A program made the translations under genes and the position numbers. From the NCBI GenBank assembly GCA_958295665.1, contig OY282558.1:33315045-33379044 (forward strand): a stretch of 64,000 nucleotides of DNA, written 5' to 3'. A model generated the notes under the pieces. The model saw only the letters and a program-made list of their open reading frames with translations, was not told the origin of the DNA and ran no database searches. This DNA is from Tipula vernalis. Lineage: Eukaryota > Arthropoda > Insecta > Diptera > Tipulidae. Of this stretch, positions 43,083 through 55,970 are shown piece after piece. Within the stretch, counting starts at the first letter, position 1. Every line of letters starts with the position of its first letter.

Positions 43083-45370
43083 TCAATCACGCCACTCCAA
43101 AAATTTTGACCTAAATAATTTTGCCGATCCTAATCTCTTAATTTCCAATGGAATTGAATTCCAAAGGGAAACTCCCTTAACATAAAATGACGTGTTTAGC
43201 GACCTACAACAATTTTTAGCCGGAATTAGGCGGAAGTTAGAGGAATGAAACCTACTAAACATTAATTTCCTATATAGATAACAAGACTCCTTAGCTTTGA
43301 GAAGTTTAAAAATAAAAAGACAAACGCGAAATTCGTAAAAAATAGATAAACTACATTCTAAAACAAGGCTGGAGTAGGCAGAAATATGATCGAACTTCCT
43401 AATACCAAAAATAAACCTGGTACAAGCATTGAAACATCTTTGGAGCACATTCATATTTTCCTGAAGCATACCGAATAAAACTATATCACCGTAAATAAAA
43501 TGAGGAAGAAGATAAGACAAAAATAATTTTTTCCTAAACTGACTATCAGAAAATCCAACCACTTTATACAAACAACGTAGCATGCCAAAGACCCTCTTAC
43601 TAATAGTAACTAAATGGTCACCCCAAGTAAGAGTTTTATTAATAACTAAGCCTAAATCCCTAACAGTATTTGAATATTCAATTAGCGAACCCTGCAGAAA
43701 AATACCAGGAAAGGACGAGGTATCTAACGATTTTTTATAAATTATAATCGACTGAGATTTATTCGCGTTTAAAACGAGCCTGTTAGAGACCGACCAGCTA
43801 ACGATATTACTAAAATCTTCATTTATCAGAGAAATATTCCTAACAATAGAATCCTGATCTAAACGACTATTTCTATAAATTTGAACGTCATCAGCGAAAA
43901 TATGAAATGAACAATGTTGAATGGAGGTTTCTATGTCATTTATGTACATAGAAAAAAATAGCGGACCCAGCACTGAACCCTGAGGCACGCCGGAAATTAC
44001 AGGAAGGAAATCAGACAAGGAATTGTCGAAAAAAAACTGTCTGAGAACGATTAGAAAGATAGTTAAAAATCAATTTGGCAACAGAAAGCGAAAATCTAAA
44101 CTGAGACAAGAGTTTATTAAAAAGGATTCTGTGATTAATAGAATCAAAGGCCTTAGAAAAATCTAACAAAGTTAAAGAAGTTAATTCCCTATTATTCATA
44201 TTACGCCTAATATCATCACATACATTTAATAACGCAGTAGAAGTGCTATGAAATTTTCTAAACCCAGATTGGAAGCAACTAATTCGAAAGCCGAACAATC
44301 TCGAAAGCCTTAGAGAGAGAACTTAAAATGCTAATTGGCCGAAAATGGGATAGCTCTAAAGGATTACTGATCTTTGGGATCGGGATTATTTTACTTAGCT
44401 TCCACTGATCTGGATAAGAAGAGGACGTGAGAATAAAATTGAAGATATGTAACAAGAATTTTGAGACGAAAGGGAAAACTACCTTAACGAATTTTAAATT
44501 GACGTTATCCAGACCAGAAGATTCCGATTTAACCTTCCAAATAGCAGATTGTAAATCCTCGAGAGAAATATTTGAAAACGAAAACGAATTAGAGGAAGCG
44601 TTAGAGAACAAATCGACGGAACTACTGTCCGAGTTCAGACTAGAGTAAAAATAACTATTAATTTCATTGGGTTTGAAATCCCCACTTGAACTAATCTTGC
44701 ATCTGCCTAGGCCTAAATTACGAACATTACGCCAGAAAACCTTGGGAGGAAGAGAGGAGTCTAACTTGTCCTTGAAAAAATTACATTTAGCAATTCGAAT
44801 TAACCCTACAACTCTGTTACGAGCCTGCTTGTAATCTAAATGAGACTGACTATTAGGACACCTTTTCCATACACGATATTTACTAACTCTAATATTTATG
44901 GCATTCGAAATTTCCTGAGACAACCAAGGCGGAGATTTTGCTTTGCAAGTAGCCTTTTTAAGCGGAAGGCAACTATTAAACACCAAACTAATATACAAGT
45001 TGAAAAATTCTATTTGGCTAGTTGCAGAACTAAGACAAAAAATATCCTCCCAAGGAACTGAGTTACAAACTAAGTAAAGGCGGGAATTGTCTATACTAGA
45101 AAAATATCTAAAGCTAAAACTCTTAGGTTTAGGTGGAGAGTAAGAGTTTATAGAAAACACTAAAAGATCATGATGGGATCCCATACCGAGAGACAACTGA
45201 TTGAAAAAACAAATAGAGTTATTAGTAAAAGAGATTATATGATCAATAAGAGAATAAGAGGCCCCGCTAGCGGTTGGACAAGAAAACGTTGGTGCCACAG
45301 TGTTGTGTACGGATAAATTAAGACTATTTAACAGATTTAAATAATCCCGAGGGAAGCCGGAATTTTGGAG
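43083..45370 (-). pseudogene. Endonuclease-RT ORF2 of the CR1-like LINE
   Basis: Three long frames abut. 44279-45298 holds the endonuclease end (YSLIDHI, SHHDLLVF), the linker with PPWLSQEI and the RT start (HFRPISIL). 44011-44298 holds QSGFRKFHSTSTALL and LLDFSKAFDSI with the first catalytic aspartate. 43083-44018 holds GVPQGSVLGPLFF, FADDVQIY with the catalytic pair near 43890, and the thumb and C-terminal domain ending KFLEWRD. About 20 codons between SKAFEI and the QSGFR block appear deleted, with a frame change; a second frame change lies near 44015. Otherwise remarkably open, so fairly young. Confidence 0.85.
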
Positions 45371-45375
45371 TATAT

Positions 45376-48300
45376 CGAAATTAATTTATGATAATTTTAA
45401 GCTAAACTGTAGTTTTAAATTGCGACAGTGCCCAGTATAATGGCGGTATATAGTAATTTAAATTAATAATGACTAAGCATACTAATAAATCTTATTTCAG
45501 AATGGAGTTCTAATTTTAATAAACCATAAAATTAGATTAGAAATGTGTTGACATTGTGTTACTAACTATTGGCCATTCTTAAGTATCTATAACCGGGTAA
45601 ATTTATATCATTACTAACTAAACCTATTCCCATCCTCTACATATTGTATGTAATAGGCTGTACGGTGAGGCCCAGCCATCTCCGGGTGGTTTTGCTTAAA
45701 GCTTGGTCGAACACTCCACTCACTCAATCATAAAATACTATGTAAATGAATAGTGTGTGCGAGATGTGTTAGAGTTAAGTTCTCCACTTGATATTTTTTG
45801 TGAACAACTTTTTGGATGTCTCATTCACGCAACCAATGATTTTATATTTTTATCTCAATATATTTTTGCTGATAAACATTTTTCGTAATGGAATGCGGGC
45901 TAGATAACTTCTAATTCTTTTCTATATTAAGACACGCATAAAAAAGTTGTATTCCAAACTCAAAAAAATTTAAAATGAAAATGTAAAATTCGGTTTAAAA
46001 TCATAACGAAATTTGATGTTGAAATGTTTTAAATATTTCCTAATTTGAATTATGTTTACTAAAATTACTTACTGCTTCCAAACAATTGCAAATATTTATC
46101 ATTTAATAAAATTTAGATAATGATGTCTGTCTATATCAGTATTATTACAAATTTGTCCTTCAGGTTTGCAATTTTTCAATATTAAAACTGATTGACGGTT
46201 TTTAACAATAAAAAAACATTTTTTTTTTTTTTTTTTCATTTAACAATTTAATTGGAAAATTTTTATTTATTTTCCAGATTTTAGTGTTTTTGTATTCGTG
46301 TTTTTGATGGATGACTTTCAATTGCAGATAATAAATAATAATAATAATATAAATTTATTAGAATTAATATTTCTATAAATATATGTATTTATATATGATA
46401 TTGTCATTAAATAAGGTGTGCCCTATTTGATTTTATATTTATTGAAATTAATTATAATTAGTTTTTGTTACAGTGTAATGATTTGCTAATTTTCTATTTT
46501 TATTGTATTTTTATTATTATTTTGTATTCATATCTAAAACGATAAATTTAAGGAATTTTTTAATTGATCTGTTAGACACTTTACTTAATTCGAAAAGGAT
46601 AAATCATAAAAATCTAAAGTTAAATGAATATGTAAATTATTTATCGTGTTAACACATGATTAATTGGTGATATATCACCTCTTTGAAAACCCTGACGCCT
46701 TTGTGATTCATAACACTTTTCTGAATAAATTGAATAAATCATTCTAGATTTACATCGTGTAAGTACCTTTCATACAGATTACAGGCAATTTAGCTAATTG
46801 CGTTTGACAAGGTTTAGTGACGATTTTCCTATATCGATGATCATTGCTCAAAACCAAAAAATAATTTGCTGTAAATGTTTAATGTTTAACATATTATTAT
46901 TAATATTTTTATTTTTTTTAAATAAAACAATTTAGAGCACACTGTTTTTTACAAATATAATATATTCGTATTTCTTCTTCTCGATATAACAATAACAAAT
47001 CGCACTGACGCCAATATTTATAGTTTCAAGTATTACAAATATACGCGTATTTTGTGAAAAAAAAAAAAAAATTTGCCTTCTCTCAAATAAAATGAATTAA
47101 TGAAAAATTAATCGCGAAATAATTGGTGCGATCTCCGTTTAACTAATTATTTTATTTTTAATAACAAACATAAAAATTTATTATACCAAGCTCTGGTCGC
47201 CTGAATTTCTTCGCTATATAATGTTAATGAAAATAAATTAGTTTACATTAATTTTGTGTAGTAAAATTAGAAAAAAAAAAAATGGGGAATGATTCACTGC
47301 ATTTGTGCTAGATTTCCATTTTCACACAAATAGCTATGTGTAAATATAGGAACAACTCGTATTAATTAATTTAAATAAAATCTTTTTGGTCACATCCGAT
47401 ACCCCTCATGCATACACTCGTATACATTTTGGAGACACAAAAAGGATATCCAAATTTACAATCAAAAACGATTAAGTTTTAAATGGTGGTGTTGATTATG
47501 TACAAAACTGTTCAACACCAAACACCATCAATTGACACCAATTACTACGAGTCGACAATCGGAAATGAAAACATTAAAATTAATCAAAGAAAATTATTTA
47601 ATTTATGAAAACTCAAATATATACAACAACAATACAAAAAAACGCATATTGTTATTAACATTTTTGTGTCAATAAATCTCTTCAAATTATTCAATGATCA
47701 TTACGCTTATTATTAATGTTTCTTATTGTTATATTTAAATATATTCTTTAAATGTTAATATATAAATATATAAGATTTAGAAATAAAGATGATAATTTTA
47801 TATGGGCGTATATTATCTTCTTTTTAAATTTATTTATTTATGGTTTTAAAGTGAACGACATGTGTACGTGAACAAGTGTCATTTAAATGATTGTTATTAA
47901 CAAAAATTTATTAAGACATGACATATCTTGTTACGCATTTTGTATATACTCGTAGACACAAATTTTTTTTCACAACCCTAACTAAGTGCAATTTTTTCAA
48001 CAATGGCCTAATAAAACGATCACACTAATTATCTTCTTCTATATATACATACACCTAGTACATAATGTATAAAATATCTAAGATGATTTTTTTTTTTTTA
48101 TTGAATTAACATTATTTTTGTTAGCCAACGTAAAACCATAAGATGCGGTTATGGTAATTTTATGTGTTTCTCTAATGAAACCTCCGCAAAATCTACACAA
48201 ATCTTTATAGAGAAGTATATTACTGTTTTTAATGATTTTCTTGCGTATTTTAAACTTTTTGCAGATGATGTAACAAAATAATGGTTAAAAAAAGTGTTCG

Positions 48301-49617
48301 AGTAATTAGTAAATAAGTTTACATAAAAATGTAACAAATCCTAAATAAATAAATAAAACTTGATTTGAATGTAACAAAAGCATGTTAAACGATAAAATTT
48401 TTTCAAAATATATATTGCACATGTCAAATTAATCGCATTGTTTATTATCTCACCCACACGTAGTATTAAGTCATATACTAAATCATTATTTTAGGGCACC
48501 TTCTTCCTGTGCTTTATACTATTTAACACGGCAAAAATAAAAGAATGCCAGAAAGACTTAAAATCACAAATTTCTTGAGAATTTGTATATTTATGAAAAA
48601 TTCTTGCTCGTAAAAAACCTAACGTGTTTAATAAATAGTACGTGATGTTGTGTCGTTTTCAACTATTACGAAGGATATTTGGTTTTAAGGATTACAAATT
48701 GGCAGAATAAATTAAAATTTATTTACATAAAACAAAACTAGGAATTCACCTTTAAAATCGTTTTTTTTTTTTTCCAAAGTGTCGGCTCCAGGATCTCCGA
48801 TTTGATATTTTTTTTTTTGTAAAATCTCTTTACACTTGAAATGTACAATTTATAATTAACAATTTTTTTTGTGTTTTTTTCTAAACAATCACAAAAACTA
48901 TTATTTATTCACATTTTCAATATTATTGCACTTTTTGTAAGCAAAAAAACAAAATAAATAAATAATAATAATTTAACACTTTTTACTAAATTTATTTAAC
49001 ATTTTGTTTTTTAATTGTTAAGAAAATTAAATATCACTACTCTTGTGTATTACAGATTGATTTAAGTGATTAGCATATCGTAAGGAAAATTTAAACAAAA
49101 AAAAAATTTTTTTTTTAATTTTTTAAGAATATTCTCATTCGATGTTATCTGCTCAAAAGTAACGAAACAAATGTTTTTCTTTTTAGTTTCTTATGGTTTC
49201 GTTTACTTAAAATATATTTCGTTTAATTTGTTTCTTGGATTTTTTTTTATTTTTTTATTTTTTTTTTTTTTGTATATTTTGCATTTAAATAGACAGATTT
49301 TACGTTTATTTGATTATTTCGCGGGTAGACAAATAACAAAAACGAAAACAGCGGTGAATGAATAAGAAATTAAGAGAATTATACGGGATACACTTAATTT
49401 AATTTAGATATTTTTATTTTTCACACAAACTATAAAAAATTTGTATTTGTGGCGTTTAGTTCCTTAGGAAATAACATGCTTATATGCATAACACTTATTA
49501 CGCACGTACAAAACTACAAAAAAAAAAGGTCAATACGCGTAAAATATCGTTTTTCCACTACTAACGATATGACTTATCTTTATAAAACGCTTTGGTAGCC
49601 TGTAAAGTAACACACCT
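45376..49617. other. Large AT-rich intergenic or intronic stretch, no gene
   Basis: More than 4 kb of strongly AT-rich DNA with many A or T homopolymers. A less AT-rich patch at 45655-45720 (GTACGGTGAGGCCCAGCCAT) is unexplained, perhaps a repeat end. Frames at 48149-48337 and 49171-49365 look like chance. Confidence 0.45.
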
Positions 49618-49682
49618 CAAACATCTTAAAAGTAGCTTATTTTAATACTATTATTGGGCATTAAAGTTGGCCTTTTCGTTAT
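49618..49682 (-). repeat. Crypton-like repeat, copy 1, left piece
   Basis: Matches 63580-63645 closely (CTTAAAAGTAGCTT, TTTAATACTATTATTGGGCA). It is cut at 49682 by retroposon insertion 2 and resumes at 54289. Confidence 0.7.
49659..49682. repeat. Left 24-bp target-site duplication of retroposon insertion 2
   Basis: Starts CATTAAAGTTGG and ends TTCGTTAT; all 24 bases are identical to 54289-54312. It directly abuts the TGAT run of the inserted element. Confidence 0.9.
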
Positions 49683-51341
49683 TGATTGATTGATTGATTG
49701 ATTACGATGTACGATCAAGCATTAAGCAAGTCTCCCGTATTATAAATGCGAATACCACACCACGATACTCATGTTACCACACAACACGTCGCCATTCTTC
49801 ATGAAGCCAAAGCCCGTAAAGAAAGGCGCCACATCGATAACCACATATAAGTCTAATAGTTGTGATATCCGCCCCTGGCCAGGCAGCCGTCGTACACCTT
49901 TTTACATATAACAAAATCGAGGGATGGAAAAGGAATGTTAGCAATAAAGACTCAACCCGGTTCCAGACACCTAAGTAGTTGATAGTTAGTAAATTTGTTA
50001 GTAATATATTTTTTTTTTTTTTTAGTAATTTATTTAGCACAAGACAATACAATTTGAAGTTCATCTGCTGCTCCAACTCCTGTAAGGTTGTTTCAGGTTC
50101 TTCAAGAAATTCCTAAATTTAAAATATGCATTAATTCTTAATAATAACTATTTTAAAATTAATTAAGTATAAATTTGATTCTCTGAAATAAATTATAGAT
50201 CAATCCCTATGTACCACAAATAAATAACCATTAATAGTTTGGCAATCATTCAACCAACTACCATCGGGCCATCGTGCTGTCATCTCAGCCATTGTCATCT
50301 TGGTCGAATTTCTCAGGAGTGTTCTAAACTAAAACCAGTTTAACTAACCAATATAAATACTAATACCAAAACTATCATTAAGAATTATACCAATAAGTAT
50401 GAACATTAACACCAATACCAACACCCATTTCAATACCAATACCAACCTTAACCATAATTTTAAGATATATGAATAATTCAACATCAACAATAAAAATTAT
50501 AAGGGAATGTTTAAAAATTTTAAATTGCTAAGTTATAATTCAAATTCACGGCACTTGTTTCATTAGCTACCGTTCTCCTGTAGATAGTTAATTAATGGTT
50601 TACCTATTGCAACTAGAATCAAAAATAAAAGCTGAAAAAATGTATATTTTATATATTTAACCATACTATTAAATTAAACTAATCGGCAAATTCCTAAAGA
50701 TCTTGCAAAAGGATATTAATAATGCTTAAATTACTTATTTATTTACTAAGTTAATAATGTTTAAATTAATTATTATATACTACGCAAAAGGTTTAGAATA
50801 TTAATCGTTTAGTTAAATACTACATGAACCTATATATGATATTCACTAATAAAACTCAAATAGAGTTTCCCAGGTTAGTCTGAAAACTAAATTGCTTTAC
50901 TACTTAATTAATAGAAATTAACTTACATAAATTAGTTAGTACTAAATAAAATAACATAGATATCACAAGACAATACAATTTCTACGCTACATAGCTGCTG
51001 GATGCTTGGAGTTTCTGGGTGTTGAGCGAGACTTCACCAATATTTCTGTAGCTTGGAGACGATCTAACAATTATATATAATTAAGCATAATCCATAACAA
51101 CCACACCATCAGACAAAAATACTTGAACAACCATGACACTTTGATATAATTAAATTCAGCAACCAAAAAATGCTGAAACGCTTCCATCACTACCTCAAAT
51201 ATTCTTGCAATGTAATGTAGTATACAATATCAAGTACCTCTTGCACATACTGCATCCAAGGCTAAAAACTGTGACCCACCATTAAAGAAAAATATCCGTC
51301 AGACTATAAAACAATTATCGGACCGACACAACAGCGGGATC

Positions 51342-51527
51342 ATGGCGTCATTGATCCATCGTCCGGCAAAAAATATCCGTGTGTCAATACCGGACTCGGT
51401 GATGTATCGTGAAACGGAAAAACGTTGCATACACATCTACGCAATTTGCGATTCGATGACATCGTCACAGACACATCATTACAGTGTCGTGCAATGGAAA
51501 AGCGGTCAAACAATCAAAACATTGTGA
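51342..51527 (+). other. Small 61-codon open frame, less AT-rich
   Basis: It stands out by base composition from its surroundings. The product contains KNIRVSIPDSVMYRETEKRC, which loosely recalls the start of a PX (phosphoinositide-binding) domain, but the rest does not continue one. No splice site clearly extends it. Could be a captured exon fragment or chance. Confidence 0.25.
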
Positions 51528-53061
51528 ATAAACTTTACCGAGTCTATTCAAATCACCTTTCCCGTTAACAAAACCTCCCTGATTCCCAATTATACGGGCC
51601 ATTTCCAAAAAAGAAACGATAATTGAACTGAAATTGGTGTATCAAAGGAACGCTGACACAAGCAGCGGCATAAGCACTCCTATCGGTGCTTTCACAGCAA
51701 TTACTACACGGCAGTTATTACACTGTTATAGATTGGTCTAATTTCGGTGTACTATCTTCGTCTGACTAAAATTATTTTGTATTGAATTTCCGCATCCCAT
51801 TGATATGTTTTAAGTGGCTGTCGAATATGCTGTAATAGCCTGAATTTAAACAAAATTTCAAAAAATCTAAAAAATTTTCATTAAAAATATTTTATAGGGT
51901 TCTATATCATTGACCGTCTATCCGCAATTATTCCCTCCGCCACATTTATTTTAATACTTATTTGTAAAAATGAAACTACGAACAAACTTATCAGTACATA
52001 TCTTTGTGAGATATTCTGCCATTTAATAAAATTAATTAGATCATAATATTCCAAATATTAATAAATCAGCCAAAAAATTTTAAAGTTCTGTAAGTTGGAC
52101 TATTTTCTTAGTACAATTAGCTTTGTGAAGTATAGGAAGTATATAGAATGTAGGTATTACCGAGGTGTAGGTCGTTAGTTTCCTTTCTGCTTCTTTATCA
52201 ATATACATTAAAAGTGTTTGCATGTGGTGGCGTGATGTATGAAAATACCAACTAAAATGTATGGTGCCTAAAAGTTGTTGGCAAAGAGATAAGACAAAAC
52301 TCTGAATTTCTTCGGACCAGCCGCCTCTTTTTATTGTACTATTAATATCCAGTTATAGAATCATGATCAATGTATTACAAATATGTTGATCTAATAAATC
52401 CATTACAGCTGTGGTCCTTTACATCGTGTCAAGTTTTGTAAAATAGTTCGATAAAACCCTATATTTATAAGTTTGACCTCCAAATCCAAAGCTTTCAAAT
52501 TTTTTTACAATTTGTAACACAAAGTCGCCCATTCCATGTAATTATTTACTTAATTAGTTCATGAAATCAATAAATTTTAATCAATGCTAAACCGAAAATG
52601 ATAATAACGTTTAGTTTTACCCTTTTTTTTCAAAATTATAATCTTCCTTAAATAATTGTTGTAAGAACGAATTCATTTGTGAGGATCATTAATCATTATG
52701 CATAATATGAATACAAATCTTACACAAACACAATTCATCCATTTCATCCGCTGCTTGATTAGGAAGTGTACAGGAAACAAAATAAAAATAAAATAAAAAA
52801 CAGGTGGCACAACGAAACTATTTGGATATCCTTTTTTTTCTAAAAGGATGGGTGTATGCAGCCCAGAGTACTGCTACCATTGAGGCCTATTGTGCATTGC
52901 GTGGATATCCTTAGTAAAGTTTCAGTCAATTATGTTACAAAACCGTAATACCTCCCGCTGTAATGTAATTTGTCATCGAATAAACTTTAAAAAAATCATA
53001 AAACCTAAACTCCAGCACTACATAACCTCAAAACAAAACAAAAAATCAAAAAATCACTTAC

Positions 53062-53286
53062 CTTATATTTAACCTCTTTGCCATGTTTCAGACAGGCCAT
53101 ACGCCAATTCAACACCATAAAATTCATATCGCTTGAATTCCACCCGAATATCATATCATCCTTGCATTCGATTAAATTCCGCGTGAATGTTCTATCCGAT
53201 GGTAATGATTCCTGTATTTCATCGAATAATTTGGTCACACATAAATTAAATGTATCGGTAATTTTATCGAATCGAGACATTTTCAT
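53062..53286 (-). CDS. First coding exon of an unrecognised gene
   Basis: ATG 53286 (or a second ATG two codons in) begins 75 open codons that end exactly at a strong donor, AAG|GTAAGTGATT. The peptide is of normal globular composition (FDKITDTFNLCVTKLFDEIQ, then FMVLNWR), unlike the random frames around, and reads as the N terminus of a conserved cellular protein. I cannot name the family. Downstream exons should lie below 53062 but none is recognised before the shared terminal block at 50079. It sits inside a DNA segment bounded by target-site duplications, so it may be a mobilised copy rather than the native gene. Confidence 0.55.
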
Positions 53287-53877
53287 ACAATTTTCACACT
53301 AATAACTTTTCTCACTAAACACTAATCCACTAAAACAATCACTTCGACACGAATTTTATTATTTTATATCGAATTTAGTTAATTCGCGGCTTTTTTTACG
53401 GCAATTTTGTGTAAAACAAGAAAAAAGAAAATTGTAGGTTATGTTTTATTTATTTTGATTCAGAAAACACGCACACCAAAATACATATCGAAATTATTTT
53501 ATTTATTTCGCTAGCGATATAAGCGTAAAAATCGTTAAATGATATTCCTTTAATTTTACTTTCAAAATAAAAACAATAATCTACTCCACACTCAAGGAAA
53601 GAAACATCCAGACATGACACTTTAAAGGTTGAATTTATTTAAATGTTTACATTTTGTATTTGGGTTTTCTAATGAATCTTATAAAGCATAATTCCTATGG
53701 TAAACAGTGACAAACCAAAAAATTCCCCGTAAAATCACTTGATGAAAATTTCGGCAGAAATATGTCGGCTGGTAATTTTCGGCGGAGATAGCCAAGACAG
53801 AAATTTTACAGAAATTTTATAAATTTCGACTGTAAACTTTCGGCTAACTTTAATAGTAAACGAATCATACATATAAC

Positions 53878-54140
53878 ATGACAAAATATAACAACATTTT
53901 CATGTTTTCATGTCCCGTATTACATTTTATATATACCAAATTCACAATCAATAACAAGAAAAACAAGAAACAAAAGAGGAAAAAATGCCACCACAAACCG
54001 CACCATATTCACACACAAAGAAACCCTACTCAAAACAGATTTGAGTATAAAGCATCTACAGACACCAAAAACCCGCTTTCGGATTCTGACTATACCTTTA
54101 CTACTTCAAATCATATAATAAATAAATAAATAAAAAATAG
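53878..54140 (+). mobile_element. Possible 3' end of a LINE with (AATA)n tail
   Basis: An 83-codon polar frame, ending in SDSDYTFTTSNHI, runs straight into an (AATA)n run at 54118-54135. A coding end followed closely by a simple-repeat tail is typical for a LINE 3' terminus. No RT is present, so the assignment is weak. Confidence 0.3.
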
Positions 54141-54288
54141 AATTTTACACTAATTCACAACACATATACATATGTACGGACCAGTATATGTATTAAGAAT
54201 ATACCTCAAGATAACTGCATAGTACCGTTCCGATTTTTCGAGAACATCTTCTTTAGCAATCCTACAAAACATTTTTGTCACTAGATTC

Positions 54289-54505
54289 CATTAAAGTTGG
54301 CCTTTTCGTTATGATTATAAAAATGTACACGTTGCCGCAGGCTACACTTTTAATCCTAAGTAGGCGCAAAATTTGTTTTACATAATTCTGTTTTCCATAT
54401 TAAAAGTAATTGGCACGTCATAGCTTGGTAAAATACACAAACGAAAAAGAAGTCAAGGCCTCCTTAGCTATACAAAATATTTCAATAAAATTTTCAGTCT
54501 TAAAA
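54289..54505 (-). repeat. Crypton-like repeat, copy 1, right piece (starts with the 24-bp TSD)
   Basis: 54289-54312 is the right target-site duplication of insertion 2. The remainder matches 63615-63830 with many small changes (CAAGGCCTCCTTAGCTATAC, ATATTTCAATAAAAT). Together with 49618-49682 it restores one copy. Confidence 0.72.
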
Positions 54506-55008
54506 TTTTAAATGCGTGTAATTTGTACTTAAAATTAATGTATGCAATGAATTTTCATCAATGGAGAAAAAACAGTATGTGTTATTCGGATGAAAATTGG
54601 TTTGTTTGGCTAATGACAAGAGTTAGGCCCGCTGCACATTTCAGCTAAGCTAAGCTATGCGATGTGAGCTATGTTCATATCCCTCGATTGTAAACAACGT
54701 GTTTTAATGGGACGTTGCACACTAGAGCTAAGATATGCGCGCTATATTATTTTGTTATGGAGCTATGAAAACTAAGCTAGCTCGACTTGTCTTCGCCTTG
54801 CTATGTCGGCTATATCGCTCACATATACATTAATGTTTTTTGTTTACTTTATTATTGACGCATATATAAAAGGTTACATGCTTATTTGAACTTCTCTCAA
54901 AACTAAATAAAGGACGTCATGCAAAAAACGTCAGAAATAAAAATTTAAAATTGTATCGTAGTCGTTATACATTTAAAGTTACACGTGTAGATACACCCGT
55001 AAAGTGAA

Positions 55009-55970
55009 ATGTTGTATAACGTAGATTACCTAGATTCTGAATCGGGTTCTTCTGAAAAGGATTTTGAGGAGGATATTATTTTATTAAGTTTATCCAGAAA
55101 AAGAAAGAGGAATATTTTGTGTTCACGTTTTTTACAAAAACGTTTAAAGTATGGCGAGTTTCATGCTCTTTTACCCGATTTAACGGACGTCGAATTTTTT
55201 AAATACATGCGTCTAACAAAACCTCAATTTGAGGAAGTGCATTCTAAAATCGAGAAGAACATCAAAGGTGGAAACTCATTTTTCCGGCCGTCCATTTCTA
55301 CCAGAGAAAAATTAGCGGTTTGTTTAAGGTAATTGAAAAAAAAAAAACATTAAAAATGAATCTTAAATTTTAAATTAATTTCAATTTATGTTTTAGATAT
55401 TTTGCAACTGCCAGATGAAACGTTTTGGCGGGAAAAGCCTAAAGAATTTAATAAAACGTGGCAGTTTCCGAATTGTTTTTCCGCTGTCGACGGAAAACAT
55501 ATAGTTATTCGCAAGCCTTTAAATTCTGGCTCCTCATATTTTTGCTACAAGAAAATTTTCTCTGTTGTACTTATGGCTGCAGTAGACGCGTCTTATAAAT
55601 TTACATTTGTTGATGTATAGGTGCACAAGGCAGATTCAGCAACGGAAATATTTTCGCCAATAGCAATTTTGGCAGAAGGGTGCAAAATAATTTATTAAAG
55701 TTACCTGTTCTTGAACCAGATTCTCTACCTTTCGTTTTAATAGGAGACGAAGCTTTTCCATTAACAAGTAATTTTATGAGACCATACCCTGGTTGTCACA
55801 CAAAACGTGATACAAATTGCAAAATTTTTATTTATCGATTATCGAGAGCTCGTTAAACTGTGGAGTGTGCCTTCGGTATTTTAAGTGCACGATGGAGAGT
55901 ATTTAAAAGACCGTTTGAAACCAGTCTAAGAAAGGTAGACAAAATAGTCAAAGCCACTTAAGAAAACAAA
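55009..55970 (+). pseudogene. HARBI1-like DDE nuclease of Harbinger 1 (deleted)
   Basis: Exon 1 (55009-55328) encodes an acidic start, a basic patch and the helical N-terminal domain ending AVCL. A GT-AG intron joins 55328 to 55397 and restores CLRYFAT, the conserved junction. Right after this, roughly 40 codons are missing and the frame changes to LPDETFWREKP. The nuclease core follows: FSAVDGKHIVI with the first aspartate (near 55490), FVDV, GDEAFPL with the second (near 55745) and TVECAFGILSARWR with the glutamate (near 55865). Further lesions are a TAG at 55618, a TAA replacing an arginine codon in RAR.TVE, and frame changes. Not functional. Confidence 0.8.

Larger units (their letters stand above)
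42779..45375 (-). mobile_element. CR1/Jockey-superfamily LINE, 5'-truncated
   Basis: Minus-strand element with a (TAAA)n tail at 42779-42818, a ~260-bp 3' UTR, and ORF2 reaching up into the C-terminal half of the endonuclease. The 5' end is truncated at about 45375. The RT type (GVPQGSVLGP, FADDVQIY) and the PPWLSQEI linker place it in the CR1-like group; the precise clade is uncertain. No clear TSD was found. Confidence 0.82.
49683..54288 (-). mobile_element. Retroposon-like insertion 2 (4.6 kb) with (TGAT)n tail
   Basis: Bounded by a perfect 24-bp direct repeat lying inside an older repeat, whose two halves line up with the intact copy at 63.6 kb; this makes the boundaries secure. The minus-strand 3' end carries a TGAT run and the ~0.4-kb block shared with insertion 1, preceded by an ACCTTACAG acceptor at 50080. 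The upstream 4.2 kb is unrelated to insertion 1. It includes a coding first exon with donor (53062-53286) and a LINE-like fragment (53878-54140). No reverse transcriptase is seen. Possible explanations: a transcript that began at a host promoter and ended in a retroposon exon, or later insertions inside the element. Confidence 0.65.
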
